In this document: in pieces, positions 35,857-48,030 of the stretch
Layout of the letters: every line of letters starts with the position of its first letter
Numbering within the stretch: position 1 is the first letter of the stretch
From: Ifrita kowaldi
Lineage: Eukaryota > Chordata > Aves > Passeriformes > Cinclosomatidae
Assembly (NCBI GenBank): GCA_013398055.1
Contig: VZRS01015015.1
Coordinates: 301 to 64,300, forward strand
Length of the DNA: 64,000 bases
Reading direction: 5' to 3'
The notes under the pieces: model-generated
What the model was told of the DNA's origin: nothing
Seen by the model: only the letters and a program-made list of their open reading frames with translations
The model's database searches: none
Translations under genes and position numbers: made by a program

Positions 35857-38800
35857 TTTGTGCCAGAGTTGATTGCAGAGTGCTGATAGCAAAGCTGTGG
35901 CTCCATCCTTGCCCTTGTGTATCCACCTGGGTTTCACAATTTTTAGCAGAGTGTTGTGCAGCACCAGAGGCAGAGGATGTAGTTGTTTGCTCCTATGCCT
36001 AATGCCTGACTGCATCTGTGCCATGCCTCTGTCTGGGGGTTGTAAACTCTGCTCCTGCTTGGAGCTCTGTGTTGCGATTTGGTGTAAGGGGCTGGAGTTT
36101 TGAAAGTCACCAGAGTTGGCAGGATGCTTTAATTTTCCTTGGTGCAGTTTTGAGCAGAAATTAGAATCCTGCATGCTGGCTACCTAAATACTTTTGAAAG
36201 TACCCAAATGTGTCTAGCTGCATCTTTCACCTTTTCAGATGCGAGCCCACATTGTTTCACATAACATTTTCAAATGTATTTATTGAATATGGTCTGCAAA
36301 CTTCTGCCACTGGCTGACCATTGCCATAACCATTGTAGGAACAAACCTCTGAATTGCTGACCTAATAGTTCTGTTGTGTAAGTTTAGCTGCCTTTTCCCC
36401 TGCTAAAGATGCTCATGGGTATCTGAAACTGCTGCAGATTACCAAAGACCAGCAGGACACCTGTGCCCTTCCAGAGTGGAAGCTTTAAGTCATGTGGGAA
36501 TTGTCCCATGGATCTAGATAACTGTGTTTAAGCAACTGAAATGAGACTCCTAAACTCCAGGGAAAGAAAGGCTGAAAGAAAGACTTCTGTGCCTTTCAGC
36601 ACTGTGGCAGACAGTCTGGTGGCTCCTCTTGCAAGTGTCCCCCTTCACTGCAAGAGTGCATCAGCATTCTTCTGAAAACTGGCAGCAGCGTGCCCTGGGA
36701 GACAGAAAAGTAGCTAGAAAGAGTTAACGGATTATGCCAAAAGGAAGCTTCTGATTCTTTTTAGAAATAAGATGATTAGCCCTAGTCTGATTCAGAGTGC
36801 ATATCCTTTTCTGGATCCAGCTGGAGCAATGGAGGAAGTTGCCTACCCTTTTACAGCCAGCTATGCCACACAGATGTTGGTGGGAGCAGTTTGCCAATGC
36901 AGTGCCCATCAAAATTACCCCACTCAGCTCTAATCTGCTTTATTTTAACTGCTGTGGGTTAGGGAATGATCACATAAGCAATTTCCCTGGCAGGTCTGAG
37001 AGGGTGGCACTTTCCCCTGTGATTTGGTGACAGGCAGCTCTGCAGGCCCTGCAGACAGTAGCCCTAGTAGACATCTGGTCTGTCTTACACCTCCAGTCAC
37101 CAGATGATAGCTCAGTGAATCATGAAGAATGCAGCCTCTGTCTTTTGTAGACCTTGGGAGAAATGCTCATGTTATATGCAATGAAAACGAATTCAAGAGG
37201 AGTGTGTGGGATTTGTTATTTTTAGTTCAAGGGGCAAAAAAGACCTTGGGCATATTATTCATGCAACATATCTCATTAGCTTAATATCCAGTGTTCAAGC
37301 TACTGCTAAAGGTAGATTTGATACAAGAATCTGGGTATTCCTGCACCCTCTACCTGAGACCATGGTCCTGCTGTTACTGCAAATATTATTTGAGGTTTGA
37401 GGTATTTAAGGATATTTTAGTTTCACCATTAGCAGCCTTTGGGCGGGTTTTGGTCCCAATCATACCAATATCCTCTGAAGGATTGTGGACTGTCTTCAGA
37501 GTTGTGCCTGTGTAACTGAGATGAGAATTATCCCCTGTTTGCCTGCTGCGTCTTATCTGTGTAAGGGAAAGGGACAGATCGCTCTTGACTACTTCTACTA
37601 CCTTTGCTTAGTCTTTCATTTAAATCTTCTGCTCATTTGCAAAACATACCCCACTATGGATTTGCAAGAGGCTTCACGGACACATGCAGAAGCATCACAG
37701 CAGGTGTTTATGGACACAAAAAGGAAGCCTAGGCTTATTTAAACCAGTCTCCTGTTTTGGAGTGTTTTCCAGCTGTTTCATACAGCTCTGCCTTTTCTTT
37801 AGATATCTAACCAACTAGGGTAGCTAATGTGCTGCAGATAGTACATTGGGCAAGCAAACACAGGGATAATTTTAATGATATGCTACCATCTGTGGAAACC
37901 ATTTAGGTACTATGGTTTTGGGTAGCCTGTAAGGATCTGATAAATGCTGTTGCTGTATGCTGGAAGTTATTTGATTGAACTGGCTGTTGCTGTTGCTGTC
38001 AGTTCCTCAGCTGTTAGTTAATCTTTCTTCTTGTGGCATAGCCCCACTTGGCAGGAGCTTCCTACCCCTCCTCATTCCTGTCCTCTGAGCAGGATCTGTG
38101 AGCCTCCATCTCCATGCTTACTTCAGCTGGCAGGTCCTCCTCACCCTCTCACCTGATCCCAACTGGACTAGACCCACATAAAAAATAGTTCTCTTCTGGC
38201 TCCCTGCTTCTGGGTTTAGCCTCTACCTGCCTCGGTTTCCTTTCTTAGATTTGACCCAGTTGAAGGGCAGCATATCCTTGACCCAGACAAAACAGATGGC
38301 ATCTCCCTATGTAACATTCAGGCACGAATTTCTCGCACAGGCTGAGGGAGAGGGCTCAGACAGGTCTGTTCCCCCTCATTAGCTTTGTCTGACATCATGC
38401 TCCAAGTCATGGGGCACAGGAATGGTTGTGTGGCTGTGCAGAACTGTGCCCCTATCCATTTCTCGCCTGGATGTGGCTCTGGCAACACTCATGTCTGCCT
38501 TTGTCTGTCCTTATAGACAGATCTCATGAGGCTGGGCCTTCTCAGATCCACAGTTTAATCACAGAGAGCTGACATGATGCTGAAAGTGATTTGTTGTGTC
38601 CATGCTGGCAGTTAAGTCATTGCCAGCAATTGCATCCAAACTCCATAAATTGCTAGCATGGACTGGTGATGGGAAAGTATCATGGCTGTCATTTCAGCAC
38701 CCGCAAAGCTTTTCACCCCAGCCAGAATTTTGTGCTGGGGATCTAATGGGCTTCAAATGCTGTACAACCAAAATCTCCACTAGTATCCCTTCACTGGGTT

Positions 38801-39955
38801 GCACAATGGAAAATTTTGCCTCCTGTTCTTAATGAGAAAATAGCCTTAAAAGAAAGAGTCTTGTCAGGGGGAAAGGTGGAACTGTGATTTGAAGTATAAA
38901 AAGCAGATGGGTGTCATGCAAAACAATTCAGTGTTACAGAAACGAAGAGCTAGAACAAAGGATACTACCATTCTTCTCCCCAGCCCTGAAAAGTCTGAGA
39001 AGAAAAGTGTTCACAACCCAGAGCCTGTGTTTGTTTAAGAGTAATCTGGGATTTACCTAACTTATTACAGCTTCAGTGCACAGCAGCAGTATCAGCAGCA
39101 AGGGCATGAAAAACATTAGATCCAGGCAAATAGAATGTGTCAATCTGGAGTGGTAAGAACTATCAACCTTATCTATTTTTTTAATGGTTTTTTTTGAGAA
39201 CTAGCAGGGGGAAAAAATATATTTTTGGTAAACCCTTTCCCCTTTCCCCAATAAACCATGACTTTGAACAGTACTTGTCACAGAATCTTTGACAAACAGA
39301 AATCTGGGTATGTGCTCATTTCCATGTAATGGGAGTGTTTTGACATTGTTTTCAAACTCATCTCATTCTGTGATCCTGGACATTCAGACCTTTTTCTGCA
39401 GTCTAGTAGAGATGGACTTGCAATTTATATCCATGAGATATGGATCAGGCCAGGGTGTGTGATCAGGTATTTATATTCTACTACACCAGGGATTTTACTT
39501 GAGAAAGATCTGCACCATCAGAACTGTTCCCTCCAGAATAATTAGGAGGAAAATGTTCTTCATGAAGAAAATTTATCTCTGACTACCATGGGAGATCATG
39601 TTCTCCGAAGTTAGTTGGAGGAAGACAGATGCTTGGCTGGACATCACTGAGATTTTTCAGGCGTTCATGGTTTCAGGTGAATTTAGTGTTGTGAAAACGG
39701 CCGAATGGAGGACTGTGAAGACTGATACTCTGTTACTACATCCTTCTAAGTTTTATATGAACAAACTATCCTTTATCCAGACCTAGCCCTACCAAGAGGC
39801 TTTTTCCTCCCTATCTTGGTTTTTGTGCTAAGGAAGACCTCCCGTCCTTCCAAATCCTTCTCAGTTCGGCAAGCATAAGACAGCGTAAGAGCATTGACTT
39901 CAGTGGGGTTCCTCATGTCTGGCACTTGGCTTTAGTGAGAGGTGATGTAGATGTC
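35857..39955. other. Unique non-coding sequence
   Basis: No gene recognised. The segment 38000-38260 is rich in C/T and includes a phrase like the MIR 3' word 'cctcggtttcc', but too little to call a SINE. A short GCTGTT repeat lies at about 37983-38000. Confidence 0.45.
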
Positions 39956-40090
39956 CTGAGCAGAGCAGGAGATCAAAAGTCAACAGACTTGGGCTGGATC
40001 CCTGATTTCATCATTGAACTGCAACATGATCTTGGATGAGGACTGTGTTGTCTCCATTATTTACTCCCCACCTCTGTAGTTAATGGCCCT
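39956..40090 (+). mobile_element. MIR-like SINE remnant
   Basis: The order of words follows the MIR core: 'gagatcaaaagtcaacagac' then 'ttgggctggatccctgatt', 'catcattgaactgcaacatg' and 'atcttggatgaggac', then a C/T-rich stretch in place of the usual 'cctcagtttcc'. MIR elements are tRNA-derived SINEs of amniote age, so strong divergence is expected. Just upstream, 'attgacttcagtggggttcc' is a phrase often seen in ancient amniote repeats. The match is by eye and imperfect. Confidence 0.4.
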
Positions 40091-42424
40091 TACCCATGGC
40101 CAAATAGCCCTTGGAGTGCTGTCCACCACCAGTGTACTAAATCTTATTTATCGAATGCCAGGTGGTACCTAACCCCACAGAGGTGTTTTATTATCTGTGG
40201 ATGAATTTGTGCACCCGTTGTGTTCATCACTGTGTTTCCTGTGTGCGGCTCAGTGTCCGAGCAATATGCTTCTCTTCTGGCTTCCAGAAAGAAGAAGCCA
40301 ACAACCCCTTCTGTCTCACCCCTGAGCACATTAACCCACTGCTGCCACAGAGGCTGTCTCAGACTGCTATTCCACCTGGTCATTTCCCCATCCCAAAGGA
40401 TGATCATGTCTGTCTTCCCCCAAATCTTTCATCAGATTTTAATATTTTTTCCTTCTCTCAGCTTTTCTTTCCCTATTTCTGTAGAGCTTCCTTTTCCTAA
40501 CACAGCGTTAAAAAGAACGATAAAAAAAGAAACAAAAAATGTGTCAGAGCAGAAACATGTGTGTCCTTCTCCCTTCTCTGTGCTCTGAGAAGTTTATTTC
40601 TTGACATCCAGTCTCCTTGGGTGATCTGTGGAACCCTGCCCAGAGACCTGTGCCCTGTGATTTGTGTCTCTTCTCCATTAGCTTGGTCCCGTGGTCAATG
40701 GAACAGGAAAGAGGGGGTTGATGTTGCTGGATCTATTCAAGATCCAGACACATGAGGACCTCTCATGCTCCAGCTGTGGGCAACCAGGCTTGGAAAAGCA
40801 GCAAAAGAGTGGGGCAGGAAAAGCAGTCTGGGACAAGTGCCTTGTAGCCAAGACAAACCTAGTCTGACAAGCCTATTTTGAGGTTGCAGGTCATCACAGG
40901 AAGGCAGACCCTTCCTATCACTGTGTAAGACAGGACTTTGCTGGCCCTGTTTAGCAGTCTGCTTTCATTCTTTAAAGAACATCCTAACCACACACAGACA
41001 ACCTAAAGCCTCCTGCTTGTTTCTTAATTGGTGTTCAGTACTTTAGCTCTTACTGTAATTTGTGTTCTCTCTGCCATCCCTTCTCCTCCCCTCACCTTCC
41101 CAGAGCAAAGCCTTCATTCACCCACATTTTCCCCTTCCTGGAAAGCCCTCCCACCTCAAAACTCATGCCCAATAACCTCCTTAAACTCCTTTTAAAGCTT
41201 CCTTACCTAATCTGCTGTTAGACGTTCTTCTTAAAAGGCTCACACATGTAGATGCCATCTTTTACCATGGGGAGGCAAAGCCCCTTCCAATTCCTTCTGC
41301 CACCTGTTCCTAGAGGATTTATTTATCTTACAAAAGCCACATTTCTGATGCCGGAAGTCTGAGGTCCTAATCCCTACTGTCTACAGACTTTGCAGTTTAG
41401 TTACTGGATTTCAAACAGTACTACAACATGATGTTGTTCTAAATGGTACACTAATGGTGTGTCCCTCTTTTGGTCTAGGAAATGGGCCCATGTGTTAAAC
41501 CACATGTTTAGGCCATTGCAGTTTCCATTGGGACCTTGGATCCTTAGCTTTATGTGGATATCAACAGAAGTAAGGCTAATAATTTTTCTATATAGGTATC
41601 AGGGATAGGTGTGCGCGAGAAAGGCAGGGGAAGGGGCTGAACAAAGGTTTAAAAAAATAATTAGCTTTTCTGCCCTCTCTTGCCAGAGGTGTCAACCTTC
41701 TCTATCACAGCTCAGCCACTGAATTGTTGATTTCTCACCACAATGACAGAGGTGGAAGCAAACATCAGGCTGGGGACAAAAAAGTGTAGATGAGGGCAGA
41801 GTAAGGCAGCAATATGGTTTTACAGCTGGCCCAAGGTTCTGTTCCACCAGCAGCCCATCTGCTTTGGGAGTTTCTTGCCCCCTTTCCTTTCTTCCAGCTT
41901 CCCCTTTCTGCACCTCTGCTCTTACCAGAGTCTATCTTTGCTGTACGGAGTCAATCAGTACAGCTGCAATATATATAACCAAGAGAGTAGAAACTTCTGG
42001 TGCAGTAGTGGGACCTTTTAAAATGCTAATAGAAAGCTTTTAACTGGCTCCCATCTAACAGCCCTAATTAGCAAGGCTCCTCCTCCATTTAACAAAGCTG
42101 GGGTCTGCTGCATCTCGCCCTGCACACCAATGTAGATGAGCACCGGGAGTTATTTTCAGTCTTGAGGTTGCTGCCTTGCACTGTGCCCTGTCACACGGAT
42201 GATCTCTCCAGACTGCTGGGGACTGTGGAGAAGAGTGACTTGCTGCTCTGTGTCTTTCCCAGCTCAGGCTTCTCTCCTGCTGAGATGGAGCCTCCAATTT
42301 GCTCAGCAGCCGAAGATTCAGCATAGGGCCTTTTGAAGAGTGTCCGTGCAATTAGTATGGCAAATTGGAGCCTCCCAGGAGGATACACAGCATCACGCTC
42401 ACCAGCAACAAGATCTCAGCTCCT
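40091..42424. other. Unique non-coding sequence
   Basis: No gene or named repeat. The part 42000-42110 has AAATGCTAATAG and CCCTAATTAGCAAGG words and may belong to the candidate element that follows. Frames up to 122 codons occur without domains. Confidence 0.45.
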
Positions 42425-42505
42425 CTGTACAAAAGGAACCTCATTTAAAGTATTAAATATTTAATTAATGAACTGAAGCTTTAATGAGGTGGTGATGAAG
42501 ATGCC
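42425..42505. promoter_or_regulatory. Nested palindrome, candidate regulatory element
   Basis: CCTCATTTAAAG (42439-42450) is mirrored as CTTTAATGAGG (42479-42489), an inverted repeat with one extra base. Between them lies a perfect 14-bp palindrome ATTAAATATTTAAT (42452-42465), followed by TTAATTAA (42461-42468). It could be a paired homeodomain or MEF2-type site cluster, or a small hairpin. Function not shown. Confidence 0.35.
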
Positions 42506-43319
42506 AAATAAGATACTGGGACAGGAATATCCTACCCTAGAGATAGCAAACAGTTAGCTGCTATTCTCCCAGTAGTATTTTTCTCGTTGGCAACACAACT
42601 GCCTGGGGAAGCTCTCAGTACCTTTAGGTCTCATTCTGCATAGTTGAAGGGAATTACACAGGTGGGATGCATCCCCGATGTGGGATGGAAAGCTCTTTTA
42701 TTGCCTCTTTTATTGAGCTGGAATAGAAGCTTTGGCTGGGAAGAACAGGAGTGCTACAACCTCTCTGCTGCACGCGGCAACACAGGAATTTCTAACGTAG
42801 AGATAAACAGAGGTGGTGTGAAAAATCATGTGGGTAGGCATGCCATTGCTAGAGCCATGAAAGATCACATTTCTCAGACAAGGCAAGGGAAGGCAAGGGT
42901 TTCAGGCTGAAAAGGGTTCTGCTTTTTCCTTGCATTGGATCTACTTGATGCTACCGATGCTACATTTAGTACAAGCACCAAAATGCTGCTGGTCTGGGCC
43001 AGGCCAGGCATCTTCCCAGAGGTGTTGGGAGTGGACCTCTTTTGTCTGGGATTATTCACTGTGAGAATGTCAATTTCTCCTCCTTCAGATGGGGTGTTGC
43101 TAAGGTTTTACCTGAGCACTGTCCTTAGTGGGGATCAGGCTGTCCTGTCTGGAGGGATGAGGGCCACGGGGCTGATGCACTCAGGGCACAGGGTCTTCTT
43201 CAGGCAGGAGGCACTCAAAGAAAAGGCCTTAGGGAGTTCTGGTGACGTGACTGAAGGATGTAAGAGCCAAAATAATTCTCACTGTTTCCTCTCTGTGTGA
43301 GAATTGCTTTAGCTGATCA
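42506..43319. other. Unique non-coding sequence
   Basis: Frames of 88 and 121 codons on the plus strand have no recognisable domain. AAGGCAAGG is repeated at about 42881-42898. Otherwise plain. Confidence 0.45.
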
Positions 43320-43485
43320 GCCCCTGTTATGGGAACCCTGGGATTTGGAAAGGAATAATAAAAGATTAATCGAGAAACTCCTGAATGAATTCAATAAAAA
43401 TGACATATGGAGTGTGCACCGTGATATTTTTATGATTAGGCTGGCAGATAATTGGAATGAGCAGATTCTGCCCCATGCTTGATCA
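43320..43485. promoter_or_regulatory. Candidate conserved non-coding element
   Basis: Unique AT-rich block with GGAATAATAAAAGATTAATCG, GAATTCAATAAAAATGAC, a CATATGG E-box, TTTTTATGATTAGG and GATAATTGGAATG. Several Hox/Cdx- and Pbx-like cores occur within 150 bases. Called from motif density only. Confidence 0.32.
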
Positions 43486-44254
43486 GGTCTGGTGTCTCAG
43501 AGATCCTTCTGGTTTCAGTGTTTCTTTGCTAAGGAAACATTAGGGAGGAAAAGAGAACGAACAGAAAAGGAGGCAGAACAAATGCTTCTCTGCTCACTTC
43601 AGGAGGAAGGTCTGAGAAACTTGCTGTTTAAAGTGCATTCCAGATTTCAGAATACAATCCTCTATGCCACAGGTTTTTGTTTGATTCACACAACATAATT
43701 AAAACTCAGGACTGGGCAGGGATCACGGTTCCTCTGAATTTTCAGCCTTTCTGTCCTTGCTTCCAACTGGCAACTGTGAGTAGTCAGGTCTAGCATAATG
43801 GTTGATGGGCAAAATTTAACAACTCCCTAACATCCTCCCCAAACTCCACAGCTGCAGGTTGTTTCTCAAGAACATTTTTAAGACAGGGCCTCAGCTCAGA
43901 GCTAAGCCCTCTCTTACACTGGGCGTTGCAGCACATTTTGCTTGGACCTTTATGAGGGCTTTGCAGGACACTGTTGCAAAGTCTACCCTCTGCTGCTCTG
44001 CTTTGGCAATCCTCTGTCCAGCTTTCCTTATCCCCTCTCCAGCACAATGAGTTGGTTTTGATTTGAGGCCCATGACGGCCTCCCTGCTCGGCCATGCTGG
44101 GTCAGCTCTGTATCCTGGCCAATTCCTCTCTCTGGCACAGTCACACACTTGTCAGGTTTGCAGAAGAGCATCTTCCTGCCTTCTTCCCTGCTCCCTGCTA
44201 GTATCTGCAAAGCAACCTCTGTGTTCTGCCCTTAAATCCTGCCCATGGCACCAA
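43486..44254. other. Unique non-coding sequence
   Basis: Nothing recognised. Minus frames of 60 to 101 codons overlap each other without domain features. Confidence 0.45.
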
Positions 44255-44325
44255 GGTTTGGAATGAAATTATCTCTAAGGTTCCTTCCAACCCAAACCAT
44301 TTTATGATTCTATGCTTCTATGAAT
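44255..44325 (+). mobile_element. CR1 LINE 3' tail
   Basis: Last 70 or so bases of a sense-strand CR1: 'ggaatgaaattatctctaagg', 'ttccttccaacccaaacc', ATTTTATGATTCTATG and a second partial tail repeat CTTCTATGAATG. Its terminal part is repeated at 45342 because of the assembly duplication described below. Confidence 0.92.
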
Positions 44326-45340
44326 GAACTCATTAACTCCTTCCCCATCTGCCTCTAGCAAGCCACTCTCTTGACTTATATTTAGATTTTCCTTTAGTAA
44401 AAGACTGTCTTTTTGTTCTCTGCTTGTTCAGTACCAGGTGGAATGGGACCTTGATCCATACTCAATGGATCAGAGAGTGATGCAGCTTTTGTGATAATAA
44501 GCGATAATAAAAATTATTGACTGGTTCACAGCATGAGGCTGTGATGAAATGATGGAAGGTTATATTGTACCTTTTATCTCAGAAAGACAAAAAGAGAGGG
44601 GGAGACAGGCAAGAACATGTGGATTTAGTTTCTCTTTCTTTCATTATTTTTAATTCAGAGGTGGACGGAGGTCTTCAGGTGTGTTATGGAGCCCTAAGAA
44701 TGCATATACTCTTTTTACCCCGTGTTAATATCCTTCTACCTTTCCTGTAAGGCCATGTGTGAGGTAACTCTTCTCAGGAAAAGTGCTCTGGAAGATCTTA
44801 TTTCACCCATTTGGGATATTCCTAGGTACTGTGCCTTGCTTTTTATAAGATACAGAGCCAGCCTCTGGGTGATTTGTCCATGCTGGAGCCAGGGGCGTGA
44901 TTTCAGGATGAATAGAAATGAGCACTCTCTCTGAATTAAAGCTGTGATGAAGCTCATGAATACTAGAGTGGGCCAACAATTTATTTACATAGCTTCTTAG
45001 ATGAACTTATACAGGCCTGTTTTAACTTTACTGCTACTCATAGCAGCAGCATGTGAGGTCAAGCTACCTCATGTGTGTCCATGCTTTCTGCAATTTACCC
45101 TGCAATATAATTGCAGTGAAGATGTTGCCCATGTGAAAGACCAGAGGAGACTTTACCAAGGCTTTTATCTTCCAGGTCTTCCCAGGGCATGAGATTTCCC
45201 ATGGAAATGATTCTCCAAGGGAAAACACCATTTTCTTTACTATCATAAATAAAATACAGCAACTTTTGACAGCTTTAAAATGCTAGACTCTGAGCAGAAT
45301 GTTTTGACTTGGATTGGTTCAAACATTTGCACTTGCTGAA
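44294..45340 (+). repeat. 1047-bp direct duplication, copy 1 (contig end)
   Basis: Identical to 45342-46388 with a constant offset of 1048 and no indel, apart from three single-base differences: 44670 G versus 45718 T, 44721 C versus 45769 T, and 45129 C versus 46177 T. Copy 1 ends exactly at the N at 45341. The sequence carries a CR1 tail at its start and otherwise unique AT-rich DNA, including TAATAAGCGATAATAAAAATTATTG near 44494. Best read as the end of one contig. Confidence 0.97.
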
Positions 45341-45341
45341 N
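45341..45341. other. Assembly gap, single N
   Basis: One undetermined base placed between two copies of the same 1047-bp sequence. It marks a join between contigs rather than a real base. Confidence 0.97.
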
Positions 45342-46388
45342 AAACCATTTTATGATTCTATGCTTCTATGAATGAACTCATTAACTCCTTCCCCATCTGC
45401 CTCTAGCAAGCCACTCTCTTGACTTATATTTAGATTTTCCTTTAGTAAAAGACTGTCTTTTTGTTCTCTGCTTGTTCAGTACCAGGTGGAATGGGACCTT
45501 GATCCATACTCAATGGATCAGAGAGTGATGCAGCTTTTGTGATAATAAGCGATAATAAAAATTATTGACTGGTTCACAGCATGAGGCTGTGATGAAATGA
45601 TGGAAGGTTATATTGTACCTTTTATCTCAGAAAGACAAAAAGAGAGGGGGAGACAGGCAAGAACATGTGGATTTAGTTTCTCTTTCTTTCATTATTTTTA
45701 ATTCAGAGGTGGACGGATGTCTTCAGGTGTGTTATGGAGCCCTAAGAATGCATATACTCTTTTTACCCTGTGTTAATATCCTTCTACCTTTCCTGTAAGG
45801 CCATGTGTGAGGTAACTCTTCTCAGGAAAAGTGCTCTGGAAGATCTTATTTCACCCATTTGGGATATTCCTAGGTACTGTGCCTTGCTTTTTATAAGATA
45901 CAGAGCCAGCCTCTGGGTGATTTGTCCATGCTGGAGCCAGGGGCGTGATTTCAGGATGAATAGAAATGAGCACTCTCTCTGAATTAAAGCTGTGATGAAG
46001 CTCATGAATACTAGAGTGGGCCAACAATTTATTTACATAGCTTCTTAGATGAACTTATACAGGCCTGTTTTAACTTTACTGCTACTCATAGCAGCAGCAT
46101 GTGAGGTCAAGCTACCTCATGTGTGTCCATGCTTTCTGCAATTTACCCTGCAATATAATTGCAGTGAAGATGTTGCTCATGTGAAAGACCAGAGGAGACT
46201 TTACCAAGGCTTTTATCTTCCAGGTCTTCCCAGGGCATGAGATTTCCCATGGAAATGATTCTCCAAGGGAAAACACCATTTTCTTTACTATCATAAATAA
46301 AATACAGCAACTTTTGACAGCTTTAAAATGCTAGACTCTGAGCAGAATGTTTTGACTTGGATTGGTTCAAACATTTGCACTTGCTGAA
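45342..46388 (+). repeat. 1047-bp direct duplication, copy 2 (contig start)
   Basis: Begins exactly after the N with AAACCATTTTATG and matches copy 1 to its last base, then unique sequence continues at 46389. Both breakpoints coincide with the gap, which a genuine tandem duplication would not be expected to do. The three mismatches (about 0.3 percent) fit two alleles. Confidence 0.97.
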
Positions 46389-46454
46389 ATGAATCAAAGC
46401 ACTTTGCTGTACATTTATTTGAAATCGGGTGGTGCCTGCCCGTGGGGCTGCGGT

Positions 46455-46473
46455 GCCTCATGGGAGTTGTAGT
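46455..46473 (-). promoter_or_regulatory. ZNF143/THAP11-type (SBS) motif
   Basis: On the minus strand the site reads ACTACAACTCCCATGAGGC. This closely matches the long ZNF143/Staf motif, whose usual form is ACTACAA-TCCCA---TGC, with the last part slightly changed. The local sequence is CpG- and G-rich on the left (CGTGGGGCTGCGG). Such motifs are normally found in promoters, at loop anchors, or carried by repeats. No promoter is otherwise evident here. Confidence 0.6.
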
Positions 46474-47589
46474 TTGGATGTGTTGTACCTGTGCTCTCGT
46501 GGATCTATCTGCTTGTCTGAGACACGTTTCCAATAATATACTGCTGATCTGCACTGACTGGGCTGAATAGTGCAGGGTGAAAGTCAGAGAGCAGCCAGAT
46601 ACTGTGAGGGATTATTTCTAGCACAGGTGAAAACAAGGCTGTGAAACATTCAGTACAACATCCCCAAATGGAATGTTTGGTTTCAAGGAATGGCAAAAGA
46701 CATATTTTGGATTGGACAAGTGGAAAAATTACTATATTTCCCATTGTAGGTTTGTTGGTATTTTTTGTTGGTTTTGTTTTTTTTTGTTTATTTTAAAAAA
46801 ATGTATTCCTTTGAAAAGTATGCATTAATTAAGCTTTTAATTCCAACAAATCATAATATTTTCCATGGGCTGGACCACCTTAACATAAGAGTTCAATTTC
46901 ACAGCACGTCTAAGAGGATTGATTCAGTCTCAGCCACTCCAGGAGTAGAGTTAACCCAATGATTAGTGACACAATTAATGAATTTTACCCTCTTTGCATG
47001 AAAAGAGGTATTTCTTTATAGTTTTATTTGTTATTAGGTTTTTTCTCATTCTGAGAAATAATTTTTTTCATCATAGTTTGAAAATCATTCATGATGGATG
47101 GAGAACAGACCTACTTGCTTTATAAGCAGTGTAACCTCAGTCTTCTTGTGTAGTCCATATTAACAAGATTAAGAAAAAGAAAGCATCTTACTTTCAATAA
47201 AATGTCTTAGGGGGAGAAACCCCCCTCTTCCCCGCCTTCTGTCTTCAGTGCTGCCACCTCAAGATTGGTGCACCTACAGTTAAGCAACAAAGCACAGCAC
47301 ACAGAATCTTGGTAGAGTAATGAAAACTTGTGTCTTCTCCAGGTGACATTGCAGGAGAGGCTTCAAGAGAGATGAACATGTTGAATCTGCCTGGGATGTG
47401 TAGGCCAAAATCTAGGGAGGGAAAGCAAGCCAGGACATCATAAATGATGGCAGATGATCAAAGCCTAAACTATGTTTTTCATCTGAAGTGAGATACTTTT
47501 CCTGGGATCCCTTAGACACAGCTGCACACAGGGCAGGTCTGTGCATACTGAGTGGGGCTGCTCTGAGCGTGTGATTAGAATGCACCTAT
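46474..47589. other. Unique non-coding sequence
   Basis: T/G-rich low complexity at about 46748-46800, AT-rich after it. No gene or repeat family recognised. Confidence 0.45.
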
Positions 47590-48030
47590 TTAATCCCCTG
47601 AAGCTGCTGGATTAGGGTATGGGTGCTCTGATTTATTTTGTCTGTTTGGGCTGTGTACACACAGTGTAAAGGAATTTGGATCTAATCTTTGCCATCATTA
47701 TAATTAATTATATGCTATTCTGCAGCATGTAACGGTGGCGACAGAACTCTTACATGGATCTGTGTGTTCCTCACATAATCTGCCGCAAGAATAGATCTGC
47801 TGGGGAGATATTTCTTAATTGATTTTTTCGTTCATCAAAACACCATGCTGGGCCAAGTTCAGCCCTGGTGTTATACTGTTGATTTTAGCCACCTGGCACC
47901 CAATGAGGGATTTAGCCCTGAAGTTTTTCTCCCTTTCATTTACTTTCTAATTTTTTTTTTTGTTGTTGTTGTGCTGCAACTGGCAGCTAAATATGCATTT
48001 GTCCACGTGGCCAAGTGGCAAGCATGAAAG
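47590..48030. promoter_or_regulatory. Candidate conserved non-coding element
   Basis: Includes the unique block TTTGCCATCATTATAATTAATTATATGC (around 47690), GTAACGGTGGCGACAG, and a segment with TTCTTAATTGATTTTTTCG. It ends with a (TTG)n tract at about 47950-47971. AT-rich homeodomain-like palindromes (TAATTAATTA) are embedded. Called from composition only. Confidence 0.27.

Noticed and set aside
44565..46240. Pairs of identical short frames about 1 kb apart, suggesting a small gene family
   Set aside because: They are copies created by the assembly duplication at 44294-46388. The protein differences correspond to the three SNPs.
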